Assembly (NCBI GenBank): GCA_014650015.1 | Contig: BMUD01000012.1 | Location: forward strand, 129,714-193,713 | Origin: Streptomyces griseoloalbus | Lineage (GTDB): Bacteria; Actinomycetota; Actinomycetes; Streptomycetales; Streptomycetaceae | Direction: 5' to 3' | Length of the DNA stretch: 64,000 bases | In this document: positions 25,340 to 33,036 of the stretch, piece by piece | How positions within the stretch are numbered: the stretch's first letter is position 1 | Layout: the number at the start of each line of letters is the position of its first letter | Program-made: the position numbers and the translations under genes | Notes under the pieces: model-generated | Told to the model about the DNA's origin: nothing | Seen by the model: the letters and a program-made list of their open reading frames with translations, nothing else | Database searches by the model: none

Positions 25340-26113
25340 TCACCCCGCTCCGGTGTCCGCCCCGCCGGCCGCGGTGCCCGCCGGCTCGGCCGGGCCGGGC
25401 TCGACGAAGCTGTACGGCGGCAGCGGCCCGTTCAGCCGCACCTCCAGGTGGGGCATGTCCTTGCGGGCCTGATCCACCGCGGCCAGGAACTCCTCCGCCG
25501 TCTCCCGCTTCACCAGGTAGGAGATGTTGGCGAGCCAGCCCGTGGACTCGGGGCCCACGCTCACGGCGTCGGCGGAGCCTTCCAGCGCGCGCTCCAGCAC
25601 GGTGCCGTCCTCGGCCTCCTTGGCCTTGACCGCGGCGGCGACCATCTCGCCGAGCCGGATCTTGTCGTCGTAGCTGCCGCCGCCGGCCTGCCGGTTCGCC
25701 TCCGCGAGGGCGCGGATCTCCGGGTTGCCGGCCATCACGTGGTGCAGTACGGCGTCCTCGACGTGGTTGGCCTTGATGTTGTACTCGACCCGGCCGTCCA
25801 GCGCCCGCAGCCGCTCCCGGTAGTGCTCGGCGCGCTCGGCGAGGACACCGGTGACGGCGTCGTCGTCCGGGGCGACGCTGCCGAAGCGCATGGGCAGCAC
25901 GCAGCCGGCCGCGCCGACCTCGCTGAGTATGTTCTGGTGGGCGAGCAGTTCCCTGCGCTTGGGACGCAGTCCCTCGGGGGCGTCGCTGACGACGGCCGCC
26001 AGCTCGCCCTCCCGCAGGACGCGCACCGGACGCGGCGGATCGCCGACACCGCCCATGCCGTCGGGGAGCGCCGGGTGCGACGCCGCCGTGATGCCGTAGA
26101 CGTAGGTGCTCAC
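25340..26113 (-). CDS. gvpF: Gas vesicle protein GvpF (GvpL/GvpF family)
   Basis: A 257-residue GvpF: STYVYGITAASHPALP, GELAAVVSDAPEGLRPKRRE, CVLPMRFGSVAPDDDAV, LRALDGRVEYNIKANHVEDA, and C-terminal NISYLVKRETAEEFLAAVDQ with LNGPLPPYSFVEPG. GvpF is the GvpA-binding accessory protein needed for vesicle growth. It is coupled to gvpA by a four-base overlap and is the second GvpF/L-type gene in the operon. Confidence 0.94.
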   Translation of the reverse strand: MSTYVYGITAASHPALPDGMGGVGDPPRPVRVLREGELAAVVSDAPEGLRPKRRELLAHQNILSEVGAAGCVLPMRFGSVAPDDDAVTGVLAERAEHYRERLRALDGRVEYNIKANHVEDAVLHHVMAGNPEIRALAEANRQAGGGSYDDKIRLGEMVAAAVKAKEAEDGTVLERALEGSADAVSVGPESTGWLANISYLVKRETAEEFLAAVDQARKDMPHLEVRLNGPLPPYSFVEPGPAEPAGTAAGGADTGAG

Positions 26114-26544
26114 TCCTGCTCCTCCTTCCGACGCGTTGCGGTGCTCTTACGAGCCCGCGGACGGGACTCGGTCTCGCGCTCGGAGCCGCCCTCGCGCGCC
26201 TGCCTGAAGGCGTCGGAGACGGTTTCGGCGGCACCGGACAGCGCCCCCTTGGACTTGCCGCGGGCACCGGACTCGGTGACCTCGCCGACTATCTCGGGCA
26301 GACCCGGGCTCTTGCGGGGCCCCGCTTCGAGGTCGAGGCGGTTGCACGCCTCGGCGAAACGGAGATAGGTGTCGACGCTGGCGACGACGACACGGACGTC
26401 GATCTTGAGAATCTCGATTCCGACCAGGGACACGCGCACGAATGCGTCGATGACGAGCCCCCTGTCCAGAACAAGCTCAAGCACGTCGTAGAGGCCACTG
26501 CTGCCGCCCCCACCGCCGGTCTGTTGTGCCGGTACGACTGTCAT
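26110..26544 (-). CDS. gvpA: Gas vesicle structural protein GvpA with long basic tail
   Basis: A 144-residue protein, twice the size of cyanobacterial GvpA (about 70). Residues about 15-68 are the conserved shell core: LYDVLELVLDRGLVIDAFVR, VSLVGIEILKIDVRVVVASV, DTYLRFAEA. About 75 further residues form a hydrophilic tail ending in a basic stretch (RPRARKSTATRRK). GvpA assembles the ribbed protein wall. gvpO lies 46 bases upstream and gvpF overlaps downstream. Extended GvpA is known from Streptomyces; whether it builds floating vesicles is unclear. Confidence 0.94.
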   Translation of the reverse strand: MTVVPAQQTGGGGGSSGLYDVLELVLDRGLVIDAFVRVSLVGIEILKIDVRVVVASVDTYLRFAEACNRLDLEAGPRKSPGLPEIVGEVTESGARGKSKGALSGAAETVSDAFRQAREGGSERETESRPRARKSTATRRKEEQE

Positions 26545-26590
26545 GCCTACCAGTCCTCCTTGTCTGTGGGTGATCGTCCGGTCGGGCGGC

Positions 26591-26968
26591 CTAGCGGCCG
26601 CCGGGCCTGTGTGCGTCGGCCCGCCCGCGCTCGTAGCGGCGGACGCGCCGGTAGCCGGTGAGCTGCCCGTCGGGGTCCAGCTCCACCTGGTAACTGGCCA
26701 TCAGGCTCATCGTGTCGGGCACACGCTCGAGCTCGAGGACCTCGACCTCCAGCGCCCAGCCCTCCTCCGTCTGCTCGAAGGACGACACGGACTCGGCTTC
26801 CATCCCGGTGAGCTCCGCGAGCTGTCCGCGCGCCTGGCGCAGCACCTCCATCGGGCCCGGCCGTTCGCGTTTTCCGTTGTTCTTGTTTGCTGCCGTTGTG
26901 CGGGATTCGGAAGAGTCCTGGGATTCCTGTGAATCCTGTGGCTCATCGGTGTTGTTTGTATTCGACAT
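26591..26968 (-). CDS. gvpO: Gas vesicle protein GvpO
   Basis: A 125-residue protein. The first 35 residues are polar and repeat-like (TDEPQDSQESQDSSESRTTA, then NKNNGK) and unusually low in GC for this genome. The GvpO domain follows: GPMEVLRQARGQLAELTGME and EGWALEVEVLELERVPDTMS to ASYQVELDPDGQLTGYRRVR. It opens the operon, as in Streptomyces. The ATG at 26968 follows GGGGGAGG; a GTG six bases earlier is also in frame. Confidence 0.92.
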   Translation of the reverse strand: MSNTNNTDEPQDSQESQDSSESRTTAANKNNGKRERPGPMEVLRQARGQLAELTGMEAESVSSFEQTEEGWALEVEVLELERVPDTMSLMASYQVELDPDGQLTGYRRVRRYERGRADAHRPGGR

Positions 26969-27072
26969 GGCCACCTCCCCCTTCGTGTGGCCGCAAGTCT
27001 GTTCGCCAAACCTCCATGGGGCTCACCCGTTCGCCTCGGTCCCGCCCGTGCCGGCTCGGAGGCGGCCGGCGT

Positions 27073-27444
27073 TCAGCCGCGCAGCGCGCGCAGCCGCCGG
27101 CGCGCCGGCCCCGGGGCGCGTCCCCGGCGCGGCAGGCCCGCCCACGGGTCGGTGCGCGCCTGCTCGACCGCGTCGGCGACGGTCCAGCGACGGGCGTGCA
27201 GATCCGGATCGTCCAGTTGGTCCCGGGACAGGGGGGTGGCGACGGGGGCGCCGGGCAGGGCACGGACGGTGTAGGGGGCGACCGCGGTCTGCGCGTAGGC
27301 GTTGCGCTGTACATCGAGGTAGCCCCGGTCACCCCGGTCCTTCTTGCGGGCGGCGGTGGTGAGCCGGTCGGGGTGGGCGTCGGCGAGGATGCCGGCGACC
27401 GGGCGACGGCCGGCCCGTACCGTGCGCGACCCGTCGTCGCTCAC
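27073..27444 (-). pseudogene. Remnant of LigD-type DNA polymerase (PolDom) C-terminus
   Basis: A 123-residue ORF whose middle matches the last part of the LigD primase-polymerase domain: ILADAHPDRLTTAARKKDRG, YLDVQRNAYAQTAVAPYTVR, GAPVATPLSRDQLDDPDLHA. A complete domain is about 290 residues, so the catalytic first two-thirds (including its metal-binding DxD) is missing. It starts with a GTG overlapping the transketolase stop by four bases, so it could still be translated. It is probably a deletion relic of a non-homologous end-joining gene. Confidence 0.7.
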
Positions 27445-29288
27445 GCCACGATCGCCTCCCCCACCAGCAGCCGGCCCGCGGCCGCGATCGACTCGGCGTC
27501 GATGCCGGCGGCGTGCAGCTGCTCGTCCGGGGAGGCGGAGCCCGGCATGTTGCGGACGGCCAGCCGCACCAGACGCGGCACCGGACGCCCGTCGGCGAAG
27601 GCGTCCAGTACCGCGTCCCCAAGGCCGCCCTCCGGGTGGTGGTCCTCCACGGTCACCAGGCATCCGGTCTCCTCGGCGGCCGTGCGCAGGGTCTCCCGGT
27701 CGACGGGCTTCACCGAGTAGAGGTCGATCACCCGTACGGCGATGCCCTCACCCTCCAGGGCGTCCGCGGCGGCCAGTGCCTCGGGCACGGTGACACCCGC
27801 CGCGACGAGGGTGAGCCGGTCGCGGTCGGAGGAGCGCAGCACCTTGCTGCCGCCGACGGGGAACTCCTCGTCGGGGCCGTAGACGACCGGGCTCTCGCCG
27901 CGCGAGGTGCGCAGATAGCGGATGCCGTCGAGGTCGGCCATCGCGGCGACGAGCCGTGCGGTCTGGTTGGCGTCGCACGGGTACAGCACGGTCGAGCCGT
28001 GCACCGCGCGCATCATCGCCAGGTCCTCCAGGCCCATCTGGCTGGGGCCGTCCTGGCCGATGGCGACGCCCGCGTGGGAGCCGACGAGGTTGATGCCGGA
28101 GCCGCTGACCGACGCCATGCGGATGAAGTCGTGGGCGCGGGTGAGGAAGGCCGCGAAGGTGGAGGCGTACGGCGTACGGCCGCGCGCCGCGACGCCGACC
28201 GCCGCCGCGACCATCTGCTGCTCGGCGATGTAGCACTCGATGTACCGCTCGGGATGCTCCTTGGCGAAGAACTCGGCGCGGGTGGAGTCGCCGACCTCCC
28301 CGTCCAGGGCCACGATGTCGCCGCGCGCGGTACCGAGAGCGGTCAGCGCCTCACCGAAGGCGTTCCGGGTGGCCACCGCCTCGCCCTTGTCCCAGCGGGG
28401 CAGGTCGAGGTGCCCGGTGTGTCCGGCGGGCGGCGCCGGGGCGGGGGACGGCTGCCGCACCGGGATGCGCAGGTCGCGCGGGCCTCCGAGTTCCTCGATC
28501 GCCTCCTCGGCCTCCGGCAGCGGCTTGCCGTGCAGGCCCTCGCGGTCCTGGACCGCCTCGACGCCCTTGCCCTTGAGGGTGCGGGCGAGGATCGCGGTGG
28601 GCTGGCCCTTCGTGGAGTCGGCCTCCCCGTACGCGCGGTCGACGGCGTCCACGTCATGGCCGTCCACCTCGACGGTGTGCCAGCCGAAGGCCTGGAAACG
28701 GCGGGCGTAGGCGTCGAGGTCATGACCGTGCCGGGTGGGTCCGCGCTGGCCGAGCCGGTTGACGTCCACGATCAGCGTGAGGTTGTCCAGGTGCTCGTAC
28801 GCGGCGTGCTCGGCGGCCTCCCACACCGAGCCCTCGGCGAGCTCGCTGTCCCCGCACAGCACCCACACCCGGTAGTCGGCGTGGTCCAGCCGCTTCCCGG
28901 CCAGCGCGATGCCGACGCCGACCGGCAGCCCCTGGCCGAGTGACCCGGTGGCCGTCTCGACCCAGGGCAACTGCCGCGGGGTGGGGTGGCCTTCGAGGCG
29001 GCTGCCGCTCTTGCGGAAGGTGAGCAGTTCCTTGTCGTCGATGGCGCCGGTCGCCTTGTACGTGGCGTACATCAGGGGCGAGGCGTGGCCCTTGGAGAGG
29101 ACGAAGCGGTCGTTGCCGGAGTGGTCGGGGCGCTCGAAGTCGTAGCGGAAGTGGCGGGCGAACAGGACGGCCATCAGGTCCGCCGCGGACATCGACGACG
29201 TGGGGTGCCCGGAGCCCGCGGCGGCCGCCGCGCGGATACTGTCCACGCGCAGCTGCTGGCCGAGCTCGACGAGTTCACCGGTGTTCAT
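27441..29288 (-). CDS. Transketolase
   Basis: A 615-residue single-chain transketolase. The TPP-binding half has GSGHPTSSMSAADLMAVLFA, LSKGHASPLMY, GSLGQGLPVGVGIALAGK and CGDSELAEGSVWEAAEHAAY to VDVNRLGQRG. The second half has IECYIAEQQMVAAAVGVAAR (catalytic Glu) and GSHAGVAIGQDGPSQMGLED (substrate His and phosphate loop). It transfers two-carbon units in the pentose phosphate pathway. It overlaps the NDH-2-like gene before it and the LigD remnant after it by four bases each. It is probably a second, stress-linked copy. Confidence 0.93.
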   Translation of the reverse strand: MNTGELVELGQQLRVDSIRAAAAAGSGHPTSSMSAADLMAVLFARHFRYDFERPDHSGNDRFVLSKGHASPLMYATYKATGAIDDKELLTFRKSGSRLEGHPTPRQLPWVETATGSLGQGLPVGVGIALAGKRLDHADYRVWVLCGDSELAEGSVWEAAEHAAYEHLDNLTLIVDVNRLGQRGPTRHGHDLDAYARRFQAFGWHTVEVDGHDVDAVDRAYGEADSTKGQPTAILARTLKGKGVEAVQDREGLHGKPLPEAEEAIEELGGPRDLRIPVRQPSPAPAPPAGHTGHLDLPRWDKGEAVATRNAFGEALTALGTARGDIVALDGEVGDSTRAEFFAKEHPERYIECYIAEQQMVAAAVGVAARGRTPYASTFAAFLTRAHDFIRMASVSGSGINLVGSHAGVAIGQDGPSQMGLEDLAMMRAVHGSTVLYPCDANQTARLVAAMADLDGIRYLRTSRGESPVVYGPDEEFPVGGSKVLRSSDRDRLTLVAAGVTVPEALAAADALEGEGIAVRVIDLYSVKPVDRETLRTAAEETGCLVTVEDHHPEGGLGDAVLDAFADGRPVPRLVRLAVRNMPGSASPDEQLHAAGIDAESIAAAGRLLVGEAIVA

Positions 29289-30874
29289 GAGTCTCCTTCG
29301 CCAGGATGGTCGGTGCGCTTCACGGGCCCGGGTGCGACGTCCGGGCCGGGCTGCGGCTGATCAGGGGGTGGAGAGACGGTGGGCCGGCTCTTCGCCGGTT
29401 CGCCACCGGGTCGGTTCTTCGCCGGTTCACCACCGGGTCGGTTCTTCGCGGGCTCGCCGCCCGGCTGGTTCCTGGCCGGCTCGCCGCCCGGCTGGTTCTT
29501 CGCGGGTGCACCGCCCCCACCTCCGCCCCCGTCGCCGTCCCTGCCCGCCGACGGCTGTCCCCGCTCGGGCCTGCCGGGCACCCGGGCCAGTTCCGGGGAT
29601 GCCGTGTCCAGGGGTACCGACCAGGACCGTACGAGCCCCAACTGGACGGCCTGACGCGGCAGTACGGCGTCGAGGAGCCAGTCGGCGGCCACCCGCACCC
29701 GGTTGCCCGGCATCGCCGCGAGGTGGTAGCCGCGGGTGACCGCCCCCGCCGCCACCCCGGAGAGGTTCACACCGAGCGGGTTGGCGGCGGCCTTGACGCC
29801 TCCAAGGTCCACCACGAACCCCATGTCCTTGTGGCGGTAGGCGCGCCGCTCGCCCTCACCGAACGACGCGGCGACGTTGTGCCCGCACACCTTGCCCTGC
29901 CGCCAGGCGTGCTGCGCGGTCATCGGCGTGTACTGCCCCGGCTTCTCCAGGTCGGGCACCGCGGCCGCGTCACCACAGGCGAACACCTCCGGCCGGCCCG
30001 GGACCCGGAGGTGCGGGTCGACGAGCAGCCGGCCGCGTTCCATGGCCAGCCCGAGGGACTCGGCGAGCGGGTCGGGGCGTACGCCCACGCACCACACCAG
30101 AGTCCGCGTATCGACGAACTCCCCGTCGGTCAGCAGCACTCCGTCGTGCGTGGCCTCCTTCACGGACGTACCCATCCGCACGTCCACGCCCCGCTCGCGC
30201 AGCACCTTGTCCGCGGTGCGGGAGAGCCGTTCGTCCAGCTCGGGCAGGACCCGGTCGGCGATGTCCAGCAGCATCCAGCGCGGCCGCATACCGTTCCGCA
30301 GGGGGTGCCCACTGACCTGGGCGTCGGTGAACAGCTGCCCGTGCGCGGCGACTTCGGTGCCCGTGTAGCCGGCGCCCACCACGACGAAGGTGCACCGCGC
30401 GGCACAGCGCTCGGGGTCGTCGGTGGAGGCGGCGAGTTCCACCTGCCGGGTCACGTGGTCGCGCAGGTACAAGGCCTCGGGCAGGCCGCGGAAGCCGTGC
30501 GCGTGCTCGGCGACGCCGGGGATCGGCAGCAGCTTGTTCACGCTGCCGGCCGCGAGCACCAGCCGGTCGTAGGAGAGGGTTCCGCCGTCGTCCTCGGGGC
30601 CGGTGTAGTGCACCTGCCGCGCGTCCAGGTCGATGCGGTCGGCCTCCCCCAGCACCAGCCGTACCTGCGGCAGCGTGCCGGAGAGGGAGACCGTGACCCG
30701 GCGCGGCTCCAGGATGCCGGCGGCGACCTGGGGCAGCAGCGGGAGATACAGGAAGTAGTCGGTCGGGTTGAGCAGAATGATCTCGGCTCGGCCCCGGGCC
30801 AGCCGGGACAGGGTCTGGGCCGTGCGGTAACCGGCGAAGCCGGCACCGACGATCACTATGCGGGGTCGACTCAC
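29285..30874 (-). CDS. NDH-2-like FAD/NAD(P)-dependent oxidoreductase with C-terminal repeats
   Basis: A 529-residue protein. The FAD site is PRIVIVGAGFAGYRTAQTLS; the NAD(P) site is TFVVVGAGYTGTEVAAHGQL; VFACGDAAAVPD closes the FAD pocket. This is the type II NADH dehydrogenase pattern, a membrane-associated single-subunit quinone reductase. The last 90 residues hold five 9-residue repeats (GGEPAKNRP-like) from a 27-bp DNA repeat and a Pro-rich end. The GTG at 30874 follows GGAGGCGAACC. Its stop overlaps the transketolase start (ATGA). Confidence 0.9.
   Translation of the reverse strand: MSRPRIVIVGAGFAGYRTAQTLSRLARGRAEIILLNPTDYFLYLPLLPQVAAGILEPRRVTVSLSGTLPQVRLVLGEADRIDLDARQVHYTGPEDDGGTLSYDRLVLAAGSVNKLLPIPGVAEHAHGFRGLPEALYLRDHVTRQVELAASTDDPERCAARCTFVVVGAGYTGTEVAAHGQLFTDAQVSGHPLRNGMRPRWMLLDIADRVLPELDERLSRTADKVLRERGVDVRMGTSVKEATHDGVLLTDGEFVDTRTLVWCVGVRPDPLAESLGLAMERGRLLVDPHLRVPGRPEVFACGDAAAVPDLEKPGQYTPMTAQHAWRQGKVCGHNVAASFGEGERRAYRHKDMGFVVDLGGVKAAANPLGVNLSGVAAGAVTRGYHLAAMPGNRVRVAADWLLDAVLPRQAVQLGLVRSWSVPLDTASPELARVPGRPERGQPSAGRDGDGGGGGGGAPAKNQPGGEPARNQPGGEPAKNRPGGEPAKNRPGGEPAKSRPTVSPPPDQPQPGPDVAPGPVKRTDHPGEGDS
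29389..29523. repeat. Five 27-bp tandem repeats in the oxidoreductase 3' end
   Basis: Four full 27-base units (from 29389, 29416, 29443 and 29470) and a degenerate fifth encode the GGEPAKNRP-type nonapeptide repeat. Copies diverge mostly at third codon positions. Confidence 0.88.
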
Positions 30875-30949
30875 GGTTCGCCTCCGGCGCTGTCGCGTAC
30901 GTCGGGAGACTTCCGCGTCCCCCTGGTGGGGGCCGCCAAACGTCCGCCG

Positions 30950-30973
30950 GTTTCCCCGGGGCCCCCCGGGTAC
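30950..30973 (+). promoter_or_regulatory. Consensus SigB-type promoter upstream of the oxidoreductase scar and enolase-family gene
   Basis: GTTT (30950-30953), 14 bases, GGGTAC (30968-30973) fits GNNT-N14-16-GGGTAC/T closely. The first ATG downstream is at 31017, in the LLM remnant. The same GGGTACCC also gives a minus-strand GGTT-N13-GGGTAC towards the NDH-2-like gene, a weaker fit. Confidence 0.65.
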
Positions 30974-31016
30974 CCGGACCGGGACCGGAACCGCCCATGC
31001 GGCGGAGGCAGCCCAC

Positions 31017-31110
31017 ATGCCCGAGTACGGCTATTTCCGGTTCCGATCCGCGCGGCTTCTTCGACGTCTACCGCACGAAGGTGCTGCCGCAGCTCCAGCG
31101 GGCCGGGTGA
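31017..31110 (+). pseudogene. Deletion scar of an F420-dependent LLM-class oxidoreductase
   Basis: A GGCGGAGG site and ATG open MPEYGYF, the typical start of the LLM-class F420 oxidoreductase family (MxEYGYFLSSEE). Within a few codons and one frame change the DNA reads DPRGFFDVYRTKVLPQLQRAG-stop, like that family's C-terminus (QEGFFxFYxxxVLPxL). About 300 internal codons are missing, leaving only the two ends. Recognition rests on short motifs, but they occur at both correct ends and in the right order. Confidence 0.55.
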
Positions 31111-31132
31111 GCGCAGGGAGGACGGACCGACG

Positions 31133-32224
31133 ATGAAACTGCACCGACCCGGTGTCTCCGTCTACACCGTGCCCACCGACGCCCCCGAGGCGGACGGCAC
31201 GCTGGCCTGGGAATCCACGACGGTGGTGATCGCCGAGGTGTCGGCGGGCGACGCGACCGGCACCGGCTGGACGTACGGTCCGGCGGCGATCGGCGACTTC
31301 GTCAGCGAGCAGCTCGCGCCGCTCGTGGAGGGCAGGAACGCGCTGGACATCCCGGCCGTGCACGACGCCCTGTGCCACTCGGTCCGCGACACCGGCCGCC
31401 CCGGCATCGCGGGGTGCGCGATCTCCGCGCTGGACATCGCCCTGTGGGATCTCAAGGCCCGGCTGCTGGAGCTGCCCCTGGTGCGGCTGCTGGGAGCGCG
31501 CAGGGAGCGGGTGCCGGTGTACGGGAGCGGCGGGTTCACGACGTACCACGACACACACATGGCCGCGCAGCTCAACGGCTGGGTGCACGGGCAGCACATC
31601 CCCCGCGTGAAGATCAGGATCGGCGAGGGCTGGGGGCGGGAGGTGACCCGCGATCTGCACCGGGTGCGCGCGGCCCGGCATGTCATCGGCGAACACGCCG
31701 AGCTGTACGTCGACGCCAACGGGGCGTACACCCGCAAGCAGGCGGTGCGCGTCGGTCACGCGATCGCCGAGCACGGGGTGGGCTGGTTCGAGGAACCGGT
31801 GTCCTCGGACGACCTGACCGGGCTGCGGCTGGTCCGCGACGCCGTACTGAGCGACGTGACCGCCGGGGCGTACGGGTACGACCTGCCGTACTTCGCCCGC
31901 CTGATCACGGCCGGGGCGGTGGACTGCCTCCAGGTCGACGCGACGCGCTGCGGCGGTCTCACCGAGTTCCTGCACGCGGCGGCGCTGGCGGAGGCGCACG
32001 GTCTGGAGGTCTCGGCGCACTGTGCCCCGCACGTCCACGCGGCGGTGGCGGCCACGATCCCGAACCTGCGGCACATCGAGTGGTTCCACGACCACGTCCG
32101 CGTCGAGGACATGCTCTTCGACGGCGCGCTGGACCCCACGGGCGGCACGGTCGTCCCCGGCGTGGGCCTCGGCCACGGCCTGACGCTGCGGACCGAGGAC
32201 ATCGCCCGGTACCGGGTCGGCTGA
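31133..32224 (+). CDS. Enolase-superfamily (mandelate racemase-like) protein with altered metal site
   Basis: A 363-residue protein with the enolase-superfamily capping domain and barrel: AISALDIALWDLKARLLELP, VKIRIGEGW (KxR in the place of the KxK base motif), ELYVDANGAYTRKQA (first metal Asp), VGWFEEPVSSDDLTG (second metal Glu) and SAHCAPHVHAAV (His). At the third metal position relatives read AGEYGYD; this one reads AGAYGYD, Ala246 (codon GCG) instead of Glu. It may be a dehydratase/racemase relative with reduced or lost activity. GGGAGG precedes the ATG. Confidence 0.88.
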   Translation: MKLHRPGVSVYTVPTDAPEADGTLAWESTTVVIAEVSAGDATGTGWTYGPAAIGDFVSEQLAPLVEGRNALDIPAVHDALCHSVRDTGRPGIAGCAISALDIALWDLKARLLELPLVRLLGARRERVPVYGSGGFTTYHDTHMAAQLNGWVHGQHIPRVKIRIGEGWGREVTRDLHRVRAARHVIGEHAELYVDANGAYTRKQAVRVGHAIAEHGVGWFEEPVSSDDLTGLRLVRDAVLSDVTAGAYGYDLPYFARLITAGAVDCLQVDATRCGGLTEFLHAAALAEAHGLEVSAHCAPHVHAAVAATIPNLRHIEWFHDHVRVEDMLFDGALDPTGGTVVPGVGLGHGLTLRTEDIARYRVG

Positions 32225-32237
32225 CGTCGGCACACCG

Positions 32238-32289
32238 CGCCGCACCGGGTCGGCGCTCGTCGTCGCCGCACCGGGTCGGCGCTCGTCGT
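32238..32289. repeat. Perfect 26-bp tandem duplication
   Basis: Two identical 26-base units (32238-32263 and 32264-32289) lie just after the enolase-family stop. They extend into the end of the dehydrogenase remnant. Confidence 0.9.
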
Positions 32290-32469
32290 CGAACCGCCCG
32301 TGGGCGCCGAAGCCCCGGCCGTCGGGCCGTCTTTCCCGTGCCCACGGGTTCCCCGGTGCGTCCTGCCCGCGGTCCTGCCCGCGAGGGCAGGAGCCGTGGC
32401 CCGGCCGACGCCGCCGCTCGCCCCGGTCACCACGACGACCTTGCGGTTCCGCGACAGGAGCTGTGCCAC
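32281..32469 (-). pseudogene. Remnant of a short-chain dehydrogenase/reductase
   Basis: From a GTG at 32469 the minus strand reads RKVVVVTGASGGVGRATAPA, the Rossmann NAD(P)-binding start of an SDR (TGxxxGxG). Recognisable similarity then stops. Further on, in another frame, GFGAHGRFDDE resembles the C-terminal tail of one SDR subgroup. The catalytic Ser-Tyr-Lys centre is absent. This looks like a gene with its middle deleted, like the F420 oxidoreductase scar nearby. The C-terminal match is weaker than the N-terminal one. Confidence 0.5.
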
Positions 32470-32490
32470 CGGCTTCCGCCCCTAAGGGGG

Positions 32491-32928
32491 TCAGACCCGG
32501 CGGTGGGGTGCTTCGGGGCCGGAGCTCTCCGGCCGCGGGGGTACGGCACCGACGGTGGGCGGGGCGGACGGCACCGGCGGGACGTCAGCGGGCCGTCCGG
32601 CGGGTGCGGTGGACCGACCGGGGATCGGCCGTGCGGCCGTGGGCCGGGCGGCCCCGCGCAGGGCGTGGGCGAGCGCGCCCAGGATCACCGCCGTGATCAG
32701 CGCTGCGGCCCAGTCCGGCAGGACCAGGGCGAGGGCGAGCCCCACGGCCAGTGCGACGGCCGCGCCCGCGTACAGGGCGGCGGCGCCGGACGCGGCGTAG
32801 AGCGCGGCCTTGCGGCGCTGTCCCCGCGCCTGTTCGCGCAGTTCGTCGCGCACGGTCTCGCGGGCCACCTGTGCCAACTCGTCGACCAGGTGCTTGTCCA
32901 GATGCTCCAAGTGCTCCAAGCGCTGCAT
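32491..32928 (-). CDS. Phage-holin-family (Holin-X-like) membrane protein
   Basis: A 145-residue protein. A helical N-terminus (HLDKHLVDELAQVARETVRD) is followed by two hydrophobic helices (ALYAASGAAALYAGAAVALA to LALALVLP and WAAALITAVILGALAHAL), then a Pro-rich cytosolic tail. This is the arrangement of the actinobacterial Holin-X family, small membrane proteins of unknown role found in stress clusters. Ten bases upstream is GGGTAC with GTTA 15 bases further, a near-fit to the SigB-type promoter. Confidence 0.82.
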   Translation of the reverse strand: MQRLEHLEHLDKHLVDELAQVARETVRDELREQARGQRRKAALYAASGAAALYAGAAVALAVGLALALVLPDWAAALITAVILGALAHALRGAARPTAARPIPGRSTAPAGRPADVPPVPSAPPTVGAVPPRPESSGPEAPHRRV

Positions 32929-33036
32929 GGCGGGCGGGTACCCGTGGCCCGGGACGCGTAACGCCCGCGGGCACGGGGTGTGGAGATCGTCCGTGCCGAA
33001 CCCCTGGTCCCCGCCGACCCAACTAGGCTTGTCCGC

